Shown here: positions 46,528 through 56,224 of the stretch, one piece after another
How the letters are laid out: every line of letters starts with the position of its first letter
Position numbering within the stretch: position 1 is the stretch's first letter
DNA from: Bacterioplanes sp965233665
GTDB taxonomy: Bacteria > Pseudomonadota > Gammaproteobacteria > Pseudomonadales > Oceanobacteraceae
Reading direction: 5' to 3'
Assembly: GCA_965233665.1 (NCBI GenBank)
Contig: CBDDTG010000068.1
Coordinates: 1 to 64,000 of the forward strand
DNA length: 64,000 nucleotides
The notes under the pieces: model-generated
Databases searched by the model: none
Told to the model about the DNA's origin: nothing
Seen by the model: the letters and a program-made list of their open reading frames with translations, nothing else
Program-made: the position numbers and the translations under genes

Positions 46528-48364
46528 TCAGCTATCGCTACCACGAATTTCAGTGGTATTACGGGCATAGCCTTGGTAGCTCACATGTCTAAGCGTGAGC
46601 GACGCATGCGCAGCTTCTTCCAGACTGCCGTCTTCCAAGCTTTGCTCCTGCCAGGCACAGACTGAATGCGATCCAGCACCACGGCGCTGTGGCCACCGGG
46701 TGTTGCGATGGCATCCGCCTTGCCTTCTGCCAAGGCAAACGCACGCTGCTGCACTGCACGCGGCGCATCGCTGCTGGCAGCGGCCTTATTACTGACAGAC
46801 TGCCATGCACCCACACTGCCAGGGTCTTCAGCAGCACTTTGAGCCAGCTGCTGCGCCTGCTCGGCAGCGCGTTTCACGCTTAAGCAGCGCAACGACGCGC
46901 TCGCGCACTTCAGCCCAACGGCTGGGTTTGCTGCGGCTGGTGCTGATCCACCATCAATACGACAGCGCCATCATCCGTTTCAATCACGTCAGACAACTTC
47001 ACGATCGAGCAGTACGTTATCAGCAAACGCCGCTGTGCGTACGCGAGCGTCCAAAGCAACCCCAGCGCCTTGCTGACGGCTAAAGGCATCCGATGACTGC
47101 ACCGGCAGTGCCATCGCTTCGCTGATATCGCTCAGCTGGCGCGCTGAAACGCTAAGTTCGACAACTCTTGCAACTGCTCAGCGTAAGCCAACTCTGCTTT
47201 GCCATTGCCGGATTTCATCTTCCAGTTCAGGACGAACCTCGCCAACGCCTCGGTTGCTGTTTTTGCACACCATCGAAGCGAATCACGTGATAACCAAACT
47301 CAGTTTCAACCGGATCACTCACGGAGCCTTCTTCTTGCATGGCGTAGAGTGCGTTTTCAAACGGCTCAACGAAGGTGCCGCGCGCCGCTAAGCCCAAAGA
47401 ACCGCCGCTGCTGCGCGAGCCGATGTCATCAGAATACTCTTCCGCTAAGGCCGCAAACGACTCACCGTTGCGAGCACGCTCAGCCAATTGCTGAGCCAAC
47501 TCACGGCGTCGCTATCTGAACGCTCGCCATTGCCTCAAATCAAAATATGGCTGGCTTCACGTTGCTCGTTGTCTGCCAGATCAGCTTGATAGTCGGCATA
47601 GGCTTGCTCGATGTCTTCGTCTAGAACCTGTTGACGCTCAGCCAACTCACTCAAACTTAAGCGCACGTAGTTTACGGTCACTGTTTCAGCGGTTTGGAAT
47701 TGGTCTTGGTTGTCTTGGTAGAACTGCTCCACATCGGCATCGCTGACTTCGATGTCACCTTCCAGATCGGCAATGCGATATTCGACATAGCGATATTCAC
47801 GCTGCTCTTCTGCTAATGCTTGAGCCAGCTGACCACTAAATGGCACTTCAATACCACTCAAGACCAACGCTGCGCGCGCCTGGTTCATTTTCAAATCCGC
47901 TACTAGGTCTTGACGATAAGACATAGGGGTCCAACCATTCAGACGCAGAACGCTAACGAAGCGATCTTTATCGAATTTGCCGTCCACCTGAAAGGCCGGT
48001 GTGTTAACAATGACTTGATCCAATTGCGCCGTCGAAATCGCCAGCCCCATATCTTCAGCTGCATGCAACGCAAGTTTCTGCTCGATCAGCTGCTCGACGG
48101 CTGTGCGGCGAAAAACTCATCGTTAAACAAGCTATCGTCAAACTGGTCGCCAAACTGACGACGCATATTGGCTTTTTGCTGCTCAACCTGACGCGTAATT
48201 TCTAGTTCTGACACATCGTAATCGCCAACCGTTACGGGAGCGTCATCGCCACCACCTAAGGTGACGATGCTTTCAACACCCCACAGTGCGAATACGATAA
48301 TAATAAAACCAACAATGACTTTGGCGACAATGCCCTGAGCATTGTCACGCATGGTTTGTAACAT
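46528..48364 (-). pseudogene. ppiD: Periplasmic folding chaperone PpiD, many frame breaks as written
   Basis: PpiD is anchored in the inner membrane and helps proteins leaving the Sec translocon. The N-terminal part (48086-48364) has MLQTMRDNAQGIVAKVIVGF and its membrane segment. The next frame (47535 to about 48105) has NTPAFQVDGKFDKDRF as in E. coli. A parvulin domain follows near 47245-47500 (SSGGSLGLAARGTFVEPFE, FGYHVIRFDGVQ). About eight frame changes occur. Several are fixed by one base in GG or TT runs, such as near 48107 and 47212. The rebuilt protein is near 610 residues (623 in E. coli). Sequencing error is the likely cause. Confidence 0.85.
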
Positions 48365-48407
48365 GATTCCTCCATTGACTCTGCGTCACCATCTCTGCGG
48401 CAAACAC

Positions 48408-48437
48408 AAAAAAAGCGCATCCCGGGATGCGCTTTTT
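48408..48437 (-). terminator. Terminator after tRNA-Asp
   Basis: AAAAAGCGCATCCC and GGGATGCGCTTTTT form a perfect palindrome between the tRNA-Asp 3' end and ppiD, with T runs on both strands. Confidence 0.88.
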
Positions 48438-48441
48438 AATT

Positions 48442-48518
48442 TGGCGGACCGGACGGGACTCGAACCCGCGACCCCCGGCGTGACAGGCCGGTATTCTAAC
48501 CAACTGAACTACCGGTCC
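48442..48518 (-). tRNA. tRNA-Asp (anticodon GTC)
   Basis: The minus strand reads GGACCGGTAGTTCAG, then the anticodon stem-loop CCGGCCTGTCACGCCGG with GTC, then the T arm GCGGGTTCGAGTCCCGT and GGTCCGCCA. All four stems pair, and the 3' CCA is encoded. It closely matches E. coli tRNA-Asp. It sits between hupB and ppiD and may be in the hupB transcript. Confidence 0.97.
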
Positions 48519-48532
48519 TTATTTCAGTTGGC

Positions 48533-48805
48533 TTAGTTGACCGCGTCTTTCAGCGCCTTACCCGCTTTAAAACCTGGCACTTTAGCCGCTTTAATTTGAA
48601 TCGGTTCACCGGTTTGTGGGTTACGACCGGTACGCGCAGCGCGCTCTTTTACCTGGAAAGTACCAAAACCCACCAGTGCCACTTGGTCGCCATCTTTCAG
48701 AGCACCACCAATAGACTCAATCATGGCATCCAATGCACGTCCAGCGGCCGCTTTTGGAATATCAGCAGACGCTGCAATCGCGTCGATCAGTTCAGATTTA
48801 TTCAC
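48533..48805 (-). CDS. hupB: DNA-binding protein HU-beta
   Basis: HU binds and bends DNA without sequence preference and shapes the nucleoid. The 90-residue protein is full family length: MNKSELIDAIAASADIPKAA, VALVGFGTFQVKERAARTGR and NPQTGEPIQIKA with the arm Pro. It lies after lon as in most gammaproteobacteria, and has its own promoter. Confidence 0.97.
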   Translation of the reverse strand: MNKSELIDAIAASADIPKAAAGRALDAMIESIGGALKDGDQVALVGFGTFQVKERAARTGRNPQTGEPIQIKAAKVPGFKAGKALKDAVN

Positions 48806-48888
48806 ACTTATCCCCTTACTCTGTGCGCAAAAAAGAATTCTTGTTGTGCGATTGGGCGATCGCTACAGGAAACGTCGTTGAGCGATGA

Positions 48889-48917
48889 TTTATACCAAGC
48901 ACCCCTGACAGCGTCAA
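48889..48917 (-). promoter_or_regulatory. Sigma-70 promoter of hupB
   Basis: On the minus strand TTGACG (48917-48912) and TATAAA (48894-48889) are exactly 17 bp apart, 84 bp before the hupB ATG. Both hexamers match the consensus at 5 of 6 positions. Confidence 0.72.
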
Positions 48918-48959
48918 TGGGTGCTCGGGCGGCTTTTGTCATCTTTCTGGGCCGCTGTC

Positions 48960-51305
48960 TCATCTTTGTTGATTAATTTCACCAGTGGCGGCCTCGGGCA
49001 AGCTTTCTAATGCCAACTCAAGCACCTCGTCAATCCAATCTACGGCAACAATGTTCAGCTCAGATTGAATGTTTTCAGGAATATCCCGCAAGTCTTTTTC
49101 ATTCTCTTTGGGAATCACAACGGTCTGAATGCCACCGCGATGTGCCGCCAGTAATTTTTCTTTCAAGCCGCCAATCGCCAGCACTTTACCGCGCAGGGTA
49201 ATTTCACCGGTCATCGCCACATCTGCACGCACTGGAATTCCCGTAATCACAGACACCAGCGCCGTTGCCATACCGATACCGGCACTCGGGCCATCTTTCG
49301 GAGTCGCGCCCTCAGGTACGTGAATGTGCAAATCATGCTTTTCAAAGTATTCGTTATCGACACCCATGCCTAATGCACGGCTACGAACAACGGTGAGCGC
49401 CGCCTGAATGGATTCCTGCATGACATCACCGAGAGAGCCAGTCTTGATGGTGCGGCCTTTGCCAGGGGTCGCTGCGCCTTCTAGCGTTAACAGCTCACCA
49501 CCGACCGACGTCCAAGCTAAACCGGTGACTTGGCCGACTTGGTTTTCTTGACCTGCCAGTCCATAACGATATTTAGTCACGCCGAGATATTCTTGCAGCA
49601 ACTCACTGTCGATACTGCGCGTTACTGCCTCTTTGGCCAACGCATTGGCTTTGACTACGCGACGGCACAGCTTAGCAATTTCACGCTCCAGTCCACGCAC
49701 ACCCGCCTCGCGTGTGTAATAGCGAATGATGTCACGCAACTGCTCTTCGCTCAGCTCGATTTCATCGGGCTTAAGACCATTGGCCTTAATCTGCTTAGGC
49801 AGCAAATAGCGTTGGGCAATGTTGACCTTTTCGTCTTCGGTATACCCAGGAATTCGAATAACTTCCATGCGATCGAGCAACGGTCCAGGAATATCCATGC
49901 TGTTGGAAGTACAGACGAACATGACATCGGATAAATCAAAATCGACTTCAAGATAGTGGTCAGCAAACTGGCTGTTTTGCTCAGGGTCTAGCACCTCTAG
50001 CAGGGCTGATGCCGGGTCACCGCGATGATCCATCCCCATTTTGTCTATTTCGTCCAACAAAAAGAGTGGGTTTTTCACCCCCACCTTGGACATTTTTTGC
50101 ACCAACTTACCCGGCATAGAACCGATGTAAGTACGGCGATGGCCACGAATCTCCGCCTCATCACGCACGCCCCCCAGCGCCATGCGCACAAACTTGCGAT
50201 TGGTCGCGCGGGCAACTGACTGCCCCAGCGAGGTTTTGCCAACCCCTGGCGGGCCGACCAGACACAAGATGGCGCCACGGACTTTCTTCACTCGGCCTTG
50301 AACAGCCAAGTATTCCAAAATGCGCTCTTTGACCTCTTCCAGGCCGAAGTGGTCCTCATCAAGAATTTGTTCTGCTTTTTCCAAGCTGTGATTTACACGC
50401 GAGCGCTTTTTCCAAGGAAGATTCACCAGCCAGTCGAGATAACCGCGCACAACCGAAGCTTCTGCCGACATAGGCGACATCATGCGCAGCTTTTTCAGCT
50501 CCGCTTCGGCTTTATCGCGCGCTTCTTTGCTCATTCCGGACGATTCAATTTTATCGACAATCTCGTCAAACTCATTGCCGCCGTCTTCGAGATCGCCCAG
50601 CTCTTTTTGAATGGCCTTCATTTGCTCATTCAAGTAATACTCGCGCTGGCTTTTCTCCATCTGTTTTTTGACCCGACCGCGAATGCGTTTTTCTACCTTC
50701 AACAGATCGATTTCAGATTCCATCAGCTCTAGCAAATGCTCAACGCGCTCACGCGCATCCAACATTTCCAGCACTTCCTGTTTTTCTTCAAGCTTCAGTG
50801 AAATGTGAGCTGCAACGGTATCCGCCAAGCGACTGGCGTCTTCAATACCGGAGATAGTAGACAGCACCTCACCAGGCACTTTCTTCGACAGCTGCACATA
50901 CTGTTCGAAGTTACCCGTCAACGTCCGCACCAGTACTTCATTTTGGCGTTCCGCGACTTGCTCATCGGCAACAACGGACAAGCCAGCACGCATCATTTCT
51001 TCTTGATGTTCAACGCTTTCAAGTTGGGCACGGACATCGCCTTCAACCAACACTTTGACGGTGCCATCAGGCAGCTTCAGCAACTGCAAAATCGTGGCCA
51101 CGGTACCCATGCTGTAGAGACCATCGAGCTCAGGCTCATCATCGGCAGCATCTTTTTGAGCCACCAGCATGATGCGCTTATCGGATTCCATCGCCTCTTC
51201 TAGCGCGTTAATGGACTTCTCACGCCCAACAAACAGAGGAATAACCATCGATGGGAACACTACCACGTCTCTCAGCGGCAGTAGGGGTAATACTTCACGT
51301 GTCAT
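48960..51305 (-). CDS. lon: ATP-dependent protease La (Lon)
   Basis: Lon degrades misfolded and regulatory proteins. The 781-residue protein has the N-terminal LON substrate domain (about 1-195, LPLLPLRDVVVFPSMVIPLF), the AAA+ domain with GPPGVGKTSLGQS near residue 355 and FLLDEIDKMG, and the protease domain with catalytic Ser in PKDGPSAGIGMA near 675 and the Lys in LRGKVLAIGGLKEK. The start at 51305 (MTREVLPL) is the family start. A heat-shock-type promoter lies just upstream. Confidence 0.97.
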   Translation of the reverse strand: MTREVLPLLPLRDVVVFPSMVIPLFVGREKSINALEEAMESDKRIMLVAQKDAADDEPELDGLYSMGTVATILQLLKLPDGTVKVLVEGDVRAQLESVEHQEEMMRAGLSVVADEQVAERQNEVLVRTLTGNFEQYVQLSKKVPGEVLSTISGIEDASRLADTVAAHISLKLEEKQEVLEMLDARERVEHLLELMESEIDLLKVEKRIRGRVKKQMEKSQREYYLNEQMKAIQKELGDLEDGGNEFDEIVDKIESSGMSKEARDKAEAELKKLRMMSPMSAEASVVRGYLDWLVNLPWKKRSRVNHSLEKAEQILDEDHFGLEEVKERILEYLAVQGRVKKVRGAILCLVGPPGVGKTSLGQSVARATNRKFVRMALGGVRDEAEIRGHRRTYIGSMPGKLVQKMSKVGVKNPLFLLDEIDKMGMDHRGDPASALLEVLDPEQNSQFADHYLEVDFDLSDVMFVCTSNSMDIPGPLLDRMEVIRIPGYTEDEKVNIAQRYLLPKQIKANGLKPDEIELSEEQLRDIIRYYTREAGVRGLEREIAKLCRRVVKANALAKEAVTRSIDSELLQEYLGVTKYRYGLAGQENQVGQVTGLAWTSVGGELLTLEGAATPGKGRTIKTGSLGDVMQESIQAALTVVRSRALGMGVDNEYFEKHDLHIHVPEGATPKDGPSAGIGMATALVSVITGIPVRADVAMTGEITLRGKVLAIGGLKEKLLAAHRGGIQTVVIPKENEKDLRDIPENIQSELNIVAVDWIDEVLELALESLPEAATGEINQQR

Positions 51306-51337
51306 CAAACATACCTGAATCGAGTGTATGAACTGAT

Positions 51338-51365
51338 ATTGGGGACGCTGCTTGGCAAATACAAG
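51338..51365 (-). promoter_or_regulatory. Sigma-32 heat-shock promoter of lon
   Basis: On the minus strand CTTGTAT (51365-51359) and CCCCAAT (51344-51338) are 14 bp apart, close to the RpoH consensus CTTGAAA-N11-16-CCCCATNT. It lies after the clpX terminator and about 33 bp before the lon ATG. Confidence 0.68.
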
Positions 51366-51377
51366 CGCCAGATAAAA

Positions 51378-51401
51378 CAAAAGGAGCTTACGCTCCTTTT
51401 G
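51378..51401 (-). terminator. Terminator between clpX and lon
   Basis: CAAAAGGAGC and GCTCCTTTTG form a 10-bp stem with a 4-base loop, followed on the minus strand by TTTTATC. It separates clpX transcription from lon. Confidence 0.82.
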
Positions 51402-51423
51402 TCAGTTCACTAAAGACGCTAGA

Positions 51424-52710
51424 TTAAGCGTCGTCAGGTGATACTTTGCCAACATCGGCACTTTCATAGATGATCAGCGGCTCGGCGTCATCATTGATGA
51501 CGGACTCCTCAATCACGACCTTGGCCACATGCTCTTCGGATGGAATCCGGTACATGATGTCCAATAGCGCCCCTTCCATAATGGAACGTAAGCCACGCGC
51601 ACCGGTTTTGCGCTCCATGGCGCAATTAGCAATCGCTTCCAATGCGGTATCGCGGAACTCAAGCTCCACCGATTCCATCTCAAACAGCTTCTCGTACTGA
51701 CGCACCAGTGAGTTACGCGGTTCTGTCAGGATACGAACGAGCGCATCACTATCGAGCTCATCCAGTGTCGCAACCACCGGCAAGCGACCAATGAACTCAG
51801 GAATCAGGCCGTATTTCACCAAATCACCGGGCTCAACATCGCGCAACACATCGCCGACAGCTTTTTCATCTTCTTTGCCTTTTACTGTGGCAGAGAAGCC
51901 AATACTGCTTTTCTCGGAGCGATCTCGAATGATCTGATCCAACCCAGCAAATGCACCGCCACAGATGAACAAAATATTACCTGTATCGACTTGCAAAAAC
52001 TCTTGCTGAGGATGCTTGCGCCCACCTTGCGGCGGCACTGATGCGACAGTACCCTCAATCAACTTCAGCAACGCTTGCTGCACCCCTTCACCAGAGACGT
52101 CACGGGTGATGGATGGGTTGTCTGATTTGCGAGAAATTTTGTCAATTTCATCAATGTAAACAATGCCTCGCTGAGCTTTGTCGACATCGTAATCACACTT
52201 CTGCAGCAGCTTCTGAATGATGTTTTCTACATCCTCACCCACATAGCCTGCTTCGGTGAGCGTGGTAGCATCCGCGATGGTGAAAGGTACATTCAACAAA
52301 CGAGCCAATGTTTCAGCCAGCAGCGTTTTACCACTGCCCGTCGGGCCAATCAGCAAGATATTGCTTTTGGAAAGCTCCACATCTGTTTTGCCACCACTGA
52401 ATTGCAAACGCTTGTAGTGGTTATAAACGGCAACAGCCAGCACCATCTTGGCCTTGTCTTGGCCAATGACGTATTCATCCAATGTGGCTTTGATTTCTTG
52501 CGGCGTCGGCAAAGCGTCACTACTGGCCTTGCTTTCTGCTTCCTGCACCTCTTCACGAATAATGTCGTTACACAGATCGACACACTCGTCACAGATGAAC
52601 ACCGATGGCCCAGCGATCAGCTTGCGTACTTCGTGCTGGCTCTTACCGCAAAACGAGCAGTAGAGCAGCTTCCCGCCATCATCACCCTTGCCTTTTGTAT
52701 CGTCGGTCAT
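51424..52710 (-). CDS. clpX: ATP-dependent Clp protease ATPase subunit ClpX
   Basis: ClpX unfolds SsrA-tagged and other substrates for ClpP. The 428-residue protein has the N-terminal zinc finger (YCSFCGKSQHEV and FICDECVDLC), Walker A in GPTGSGKTLLAE near residue 121, Walker B in IVYIDEIDKI near 185, the pore-region and sensor motifs, and the IGF-type loop for ClpP in the SSIGFSATV segment. clpP lies 77 bp upstream on the same strand. Confidence 0.98.
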   Translation of the reverse strand: MTDDTKGKGDDGGKLLYCSFCGKSQHEVRKLIAGPSVFICDECVDLCNDIIREEVQEAESKASSDALPTPQEIKATLDEYVIGQDKAKMVLAVAVYNHYKRLQFSGGKTDVELSKSNILLIGPTGSGKTLLAETLARLLNVPFTIADATTLTEAGYVGEDVENIIQKLLQKCDYDVDKAQRGIVYIDEIDKISRKSDNPSITRDVSGEGVQQALLKLIEGTVASVPPQGGRKHPQQEFLQVDTGNILFICGGAFAGLDQIIRDRSEKSSIGFSATVKGKEDEKAVGDVLRDVEPGDLVKYGLIPEFIGRLPVVATLDELDSDALVRILTEPRNSLVRQYEKLFEMESVELEFRDTALEAIANCAMERKTGARGLRSIMEGALLDIMYRIPSEEHVAKVVIEESVINDDAEPLIIYESADVGKVSPDDA

Positions 52711-52787
52711 TCGACTGCCTCATTACGCTTGAGCCTGAAGGCATCAGGCTCGATCTTGTTTCAACCTTTCCAGGTCACAATAGCCTA

Positions 52788-53411
52788 TCAGCGCTTTTCC
52801 AGCACCTGGTCAATCAGACCATATTCCATAGCGGCCTGAGCATCCATAAAATTATCACGCTCAGTATCTTCCGCGATGGTCTCGTAGGCTTGCCCGGTAT
52901 GTTCGGCCAGAATACGATTCAGGCGTTCTTTAGTATCCTGAATATTCTTGGCATGAATCAGGATATCAGTTGCCTGCCCCTGAGCACCACCGGATGGCTG
53001 ATGAATCATGACACGCGAATTTGGCACACTGTAACGCTTGCCTTTCGCTCCAGCAGCCAGCAAGAAGGCACCCATGCTACATGCCTGGCCAATCACCATG
53101 GTGCTGACATCTGGCTTGATAAACTGCATGGTGTCGTAAATAGACATACCGGCCGTTACTGAACCACCTGGCGAGTTAATGTACAGGTGGATATCTTTAT
53201 CGGGATTTTCCGATTCCAGAAACAGCAACTGAGCCACGACCAGGTTGGCCATATGATCTTCAACCGGACCAACCAGAAAAATCACGCGCTCTTTCAGCAG
53301 ACGGGAATAGATATCGTAAGAACGTTCACCACGGGCAGACTGCTCTACCACCATGGGCACCAGGCCGCTGGCCTGCACGATATCGGCTTGTTGCTTATTG
53401 GAGTCAATCAT
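52788..53411 (-). CDS. clpP: ATP-dependent Clp protease proteolytic subunit ClpP
   Basis: ClpP is the 14-mer serine protease used by ClpX and ClpA, both coded in this window. The 207-residue form starts at 53411, behind GAGGGAG; the longer in-frame form to 53477 would run through the tig terminator and is unlikely. The catalytic Ser is in IGQACSMGAFLL, the His in VMIHQPSGG and the Asp in TERDNFM. A short propeptide precedes LVPMVVEQSARGERSYD. Confidence 0.97.
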   Translation of the reverse strand: MIDSNKQQADIVQASGLVPMVVEQSARGERSYDIYSRLLKERVIFLVGPVEDHMANLVVAQLLFLESENPDKDIHLYINSPGGSVTAGMSIYDTMQFIKPDVSTMVIGQACSMGAFLLAAGAKGKRYSVPNSRVMIHQPSGGAQGQATDILIHAKNIQDTKERLNRILAEHTGQAYETIAEDTERDNFMDAQAAMEYGLIDQVLEKR

Positions 53412-53456
53412 TCGACTCAGTACTCCCTCGGCAGATTGGAATATCAGCTCTTTAGC

Positions 53457-53492
53457 TATAAAAACAGCCGCATCCATAACGGAGCGGCTGTT
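53457..53492 (-). terminator. Terminator after tig
   Basis: On the minus strand AACAGCCGC and GCGGCTGTT form a 9-bp stem with a 12-base loop and are followed by TTTATAGC. It ends tig transcription ahead of clpP. Confidence 0.8.
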
Positions 53493-53537
53493 AACAGTTT
53501 AGCCAGTTGAGCGCGCTTGTCAGTGCTTATAACAAGT

Positions 53538-54851
53538 TTACGCTGGCTGATTTGCCGCACGAATGACTTCTTCGTAGCTAGACTCAACATCGCTCACTTG
53601 AGCAGCAGCCAATACTTTCTCAACAACTTGCTCTTCCAGTGCCAGCGCTTCAACCTGAGATTTCTGCTCTGGATTGCTGTTGTAGTACTCGCGAACCTGC
53701 TCTGGCTCTTGATACGTGGCTGCAACTTCCTCGATCAACTGCTCGACTTTCTCAGCTGAAGGCTCCATACCTTCCGCTTCAATCGCTGCATTCATCAACA
53801 AGCCAATGCGCACACGCTTTTCTGCTTGCTCTTTGAACAACTCGGCAGGCAGCTGCTTAGGATCAAATTGCTGAGCACCACCAAACTGCTGCACCGCTTG
53901 CTGGCGCAGACGATCGATCTCTTGCTCAACCAAAGAAGCTGGCACGTCAATTTCGTTGCTATCAACCAAACCTTTGATCACTTGCTGCTTGTTCAAGGTG
54001 CGAATAGCACGCTCCAGCTCGCGTACCATGTTCTTGCGAATCTCAGTACGGAACTCAGCTTCGTCAGCTGTTTCTACACCAAACTCGTTGAAGAACGTTT
54101 CATTCAGCTCTGGCAGCTCAGGTGCTTTTACAGCATTCACTTTGATCTTGAACTGCGCCGCTTTACCCTGCAGATCTTCTTTTTGGTAATCTTCAGGGAA
54201 GGTCACCTCAATGGTGGTTTCAGCGCCAGCTTCCACACCCACAAGACCCTCTTCAAAGCCAGGAATCATGCTGTTGGAGCCCAGCGTCAGGTCATAACCC
54301 TCTGCTTTGCCACCCTCGAACGCTTCGCCATCAATAAAGCCTTCAAAGTCGATGTTGACTTGGTCGCCGTCTTTAGCCGCTGCACCGCTGTCTTGCCATT
54401 GCGCTTTTTGCTTGCGCAAGGTTTCGACCATTGTCTCTAAGTCTTCGTCTTTGACTTCCGCAGACTTGCGCTCTACCGCAATCTTAGAGAAATCCGCCAA
54501 AGCGATTTCAGGGTAGACTTCAAAGGTCGCTTTAAACTCTAAGTCCTTGCCGTCTTCATCCAAGGTTGGCTCGAAACGAGGCATACCAGCCAACTTCACA
54601 TCTTGCTCTTGCACAGCCTGAAAGAACGACTGCTGCATTTGCTGGTACACCGCTTCCAGACGTGCTTGCTTGCCAAACATGCGCTTAGCCACAGCAGGTG
54701 GCAGAGGCTTATTCTTGCGGAAGCCGTTGACGCGCTGGCCTTTAGCAATGCGCTTCAGCTCAGATGTTACTTTCTCTTCCAGTTCCGCTGCAGGAACGCC
54801 AATGGTCATACAACGCTCAAGACCAGAGGTTGTCTCGATGGACACTTGCAT
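53538..54851 (-). CDS. tig: Trigger factor
   Basis: Trigger factor is the ribosome-bound chaperone and prolyl isomerase that meets new chains. The 437-residue protein has the ribosome-binding domain (about 1-120, with the signature NGFRKNKPLPPAVAKRMFG near 44), an FKBP-like PPIase domain (about 150-235, GDQVNIDFEGFIDGEAFEGG) and the C-terminal chaperone arms. It begins the tig-clpP-clpX-lon-hupB-ppiD cluster. Confidence 0.97.
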   Translation of the reverse strand: MQVSIETTSGLERCMTIGVPAAELEEKVTSELKRIAKGQRVNGFRKNKPLPPAVAKRMFGKQARLEAVYQQMQQSFFQAVQEQDVKLAGMPRFEPTLDEDGKDLEFKATFEVYPEIALADFSKIAVERKSAEVKDEDLETMVETLRKQKAQWQDSGAAAKDGDQVNIDFEGFIDGEAFEGGKAEGYDLTLGSNSMIPGFEEGLVGVEAGAETTIEVTFPEDYQKEDLQGKAAQFKIKVNAVKAPELPELNETFFNEFGVETADEAEFRTEIRKNMVRELERAIRTLNKQQVIKGLVDSNEIDVPASLVEQEIDRLRQQAVQQFGGAQQFDPKQLPAELFKEQAEKRVRIGLLMNAAIEAEGMEPSAEKVEQLIEEVAATYQEPEQVREYYNSNPEQKSQVEALALEEQVVEKVLAAAQVSDVESSYEEVIRAANQPA

Positions 54852-54925
54852 AGATGCCTCTCAGTACAGTGAATCTCATACCGGCCATTCCCTTGGAAAC
54901 AGCCACCGTCATTTAAAGGTCGCGA

Positions 54926-54954
54926 ATTATATCGCGCCCACCCAGCAAATGCTA
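54926..54954 (-). promoter_or_regulatory. Candidate tig promoter
   Basis: A perfect TATAAT (54931-54926, minus strand) lies about 75 bp before the tig ATG. The -35 at 17 bp is poor (TAGCAT), so activation or an extended contact would be needed. Confidence 0.4.
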
Positions 54955-55054
54955 ACTGAGTCGCATGCAGGTTAGATCAAGAAAAAATACGTATAAGAAG
55001 GCCGACTGCACTGATGTGCAGGAGACAGATAAAAAAGGGAAACAAGAGAAGAAA

Positions 55055-55100
55055 TGGGGTGGCTGACGGGGATCGAACCCGCGACCACAGGAATCACAAT
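55055..55100 (-). repeat. Prophage attachment site: 3' part of tRNA-His
   Basis: The minus strand reads from the anticodon loop TTGTGAT through TCCTG, the T arm CGGGTTCGATCCCCG and the acceptor CAGCCACC to CCA. This is the 3' half of tRNA-His (anticodon GTG). The 5' half is missing; the anticodon stem breaks at CATGA instead of CAGGA. Such a fragment is the usual product of integration into a tRNA gene, where the far end keeps a copy of the core. Confidence 0.82.
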
Positions 55101-55149
55101 CATGTGTTATTTTTAGTCATTTCAACAACTTAAAAGGATTTTTCCGAAC

Positions 55150-55620
55150 ATGCACCTTCCCTCCAGCCCCATGGATTCGTTACTAAACTACTGGATATTC
55201 CGAAAATTACAGATTGCAGCCTCAATCACTTTGCTGCTTCTATCAACCCAGACTTGCGCCAAATCAGTCGAAGTTGATCAGCTCGTCCGTGTGTACGACG
55301 GCGATACAATCACAGTCGATATCAACGGCTGGCCACCCATCATAGGGGACGATATCAGCATCCGAGTACGCGGTCTCGACACTCCAGAGATTCGCGGAAA
55401 GTGCGACACAGAAAAAGAAATGGCGCAAAACGCCCGAAACAGACTGCAGCAACTCCTTGAAGCTTCAGAACTTATCACCTTGGTCGACTATGAACGAGGG
55501 AAGTATTTCCGTCTCGTAGCGACGGTGATGGCCGACGGCAAGGACGTGGCCGAGACCCTGATCGGCGAAGGATTGGCTAGGCCTTATGATGGTGGCAAAC
55601 GTGAGGGTTGGTGTGAGTAG
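55150..55620 (+). CDS. Exported staphylococcal-nuclease-like protein
   Basis: A 156-residue thermonuclease-fold (SNase) protein with a hydrophobic N-terminus (about 22-37, ASITLLLLSTQTCA), so it is exported or lipid-anchored. The catalytic Arg and Glu are in RVRGLDTPEIRGKC and the second Arg in GKYFRLVATVMADG. The first metal-site Asp is in VYDGDTITVD. It degrades DNA or RNA in its family. A start at 55171 would give a more typical signal peptide. It is the first gene inside the prophage. Confidence 0.82.
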   Translation: MHLPSSPMDSLLNYWIFRKLQIAASITLLLLSTQTCAKSVEVDQLVRVYDGDTITVDINGWPPIIGDDISIRVRGLDTPEIRGKCDTEKEMAQNARNRLQQLLEASELITLVDYERGKYFRLVATVMADGKDVAETLIGEGLARPYDGGKREGWCE

Positions 55621-55904
55621 CATTGTTTAGCTGAGCACTCATGAAATCAGTACTGGCGAAGCCCTTAGAAGCGGACAGCAGCCTTGTCTGTGTTTTCTTG
55701 GAGTGTTAGCTTGGTCGTAGTGAGAAATCGTTAAGTTAGAGCTTGAGGTATGACTGGACAGCAAGCACGTTTTTTCTCGAGTGTTTGAGAGTAAAAATCG
55801 AAGTAAGCAGTGGTCTTCCAAGAATATCTAAAGTTGCTCTAGCTCAAACACGGATACACATACTATTAACCTGTCCCATCATTACAGCCAAGGAGTGAGC
55901 AAAA

Positions 55905-56213
55905 ATGAAAGTGTACTTATCCTTCGTTCCGCCAGGTGGCGGAGAAACCGACTACAGCCTTCTAATGGATATGCCTGAGATTCCCAGGGCAGGAGATTAT
56001 CTTTCGATTACGAGACCAGGACAGGCTGGAACAGAGAACTTTGTTGTTAAGCGCACATGGTGGAACTTAGAGTTCGACGAACTCAAGTCCGTAGGGTCCA
56101 CAACCGAAATCTGGGTTGAATGTGAGTTTGCACTCTCTCCTTTTTCGAGCGACAGCCATAAACGCGATTGCAAAAGATATGAAGCTGAGGAATTTGACAA
56201 CTCCATGTACTAA
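55905..56213 (+). CDS. Hypothetical prophage protein, 102 residues
   Basis: A soluble protein with no signal peptide, behind a very good AAGGAGTGAGCAAAA site. It is rich in aromatic and acidic residues (KRTWWNLEFDELKS, KRYEAEEFDNSMY) and probably mostly beta. I do not recognise the family. Its 284-bp upstream gap holds no visible gene. A tandem repeat follows its stop. Confidence 0.68.
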   Translation: MKVYLSFVPPGGGETDYSLLMDMPEIPRAGDYLSITRPGQAGTENFVVKRTWWNLEFDELKSVGSTTEIWVECEFALSPFSSDSHKRDCKRYEAEEFDNSMY

Positions 56214-56224
56214 TAACTGAATAA

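Noticed and set aside
53411..53477. Longer N-terminus for ClpP starting at 53477.
   Set aside because: It would cover part of the tig terminator hairpin and precedes a well-placed ribosome site for the ATG at 53411.
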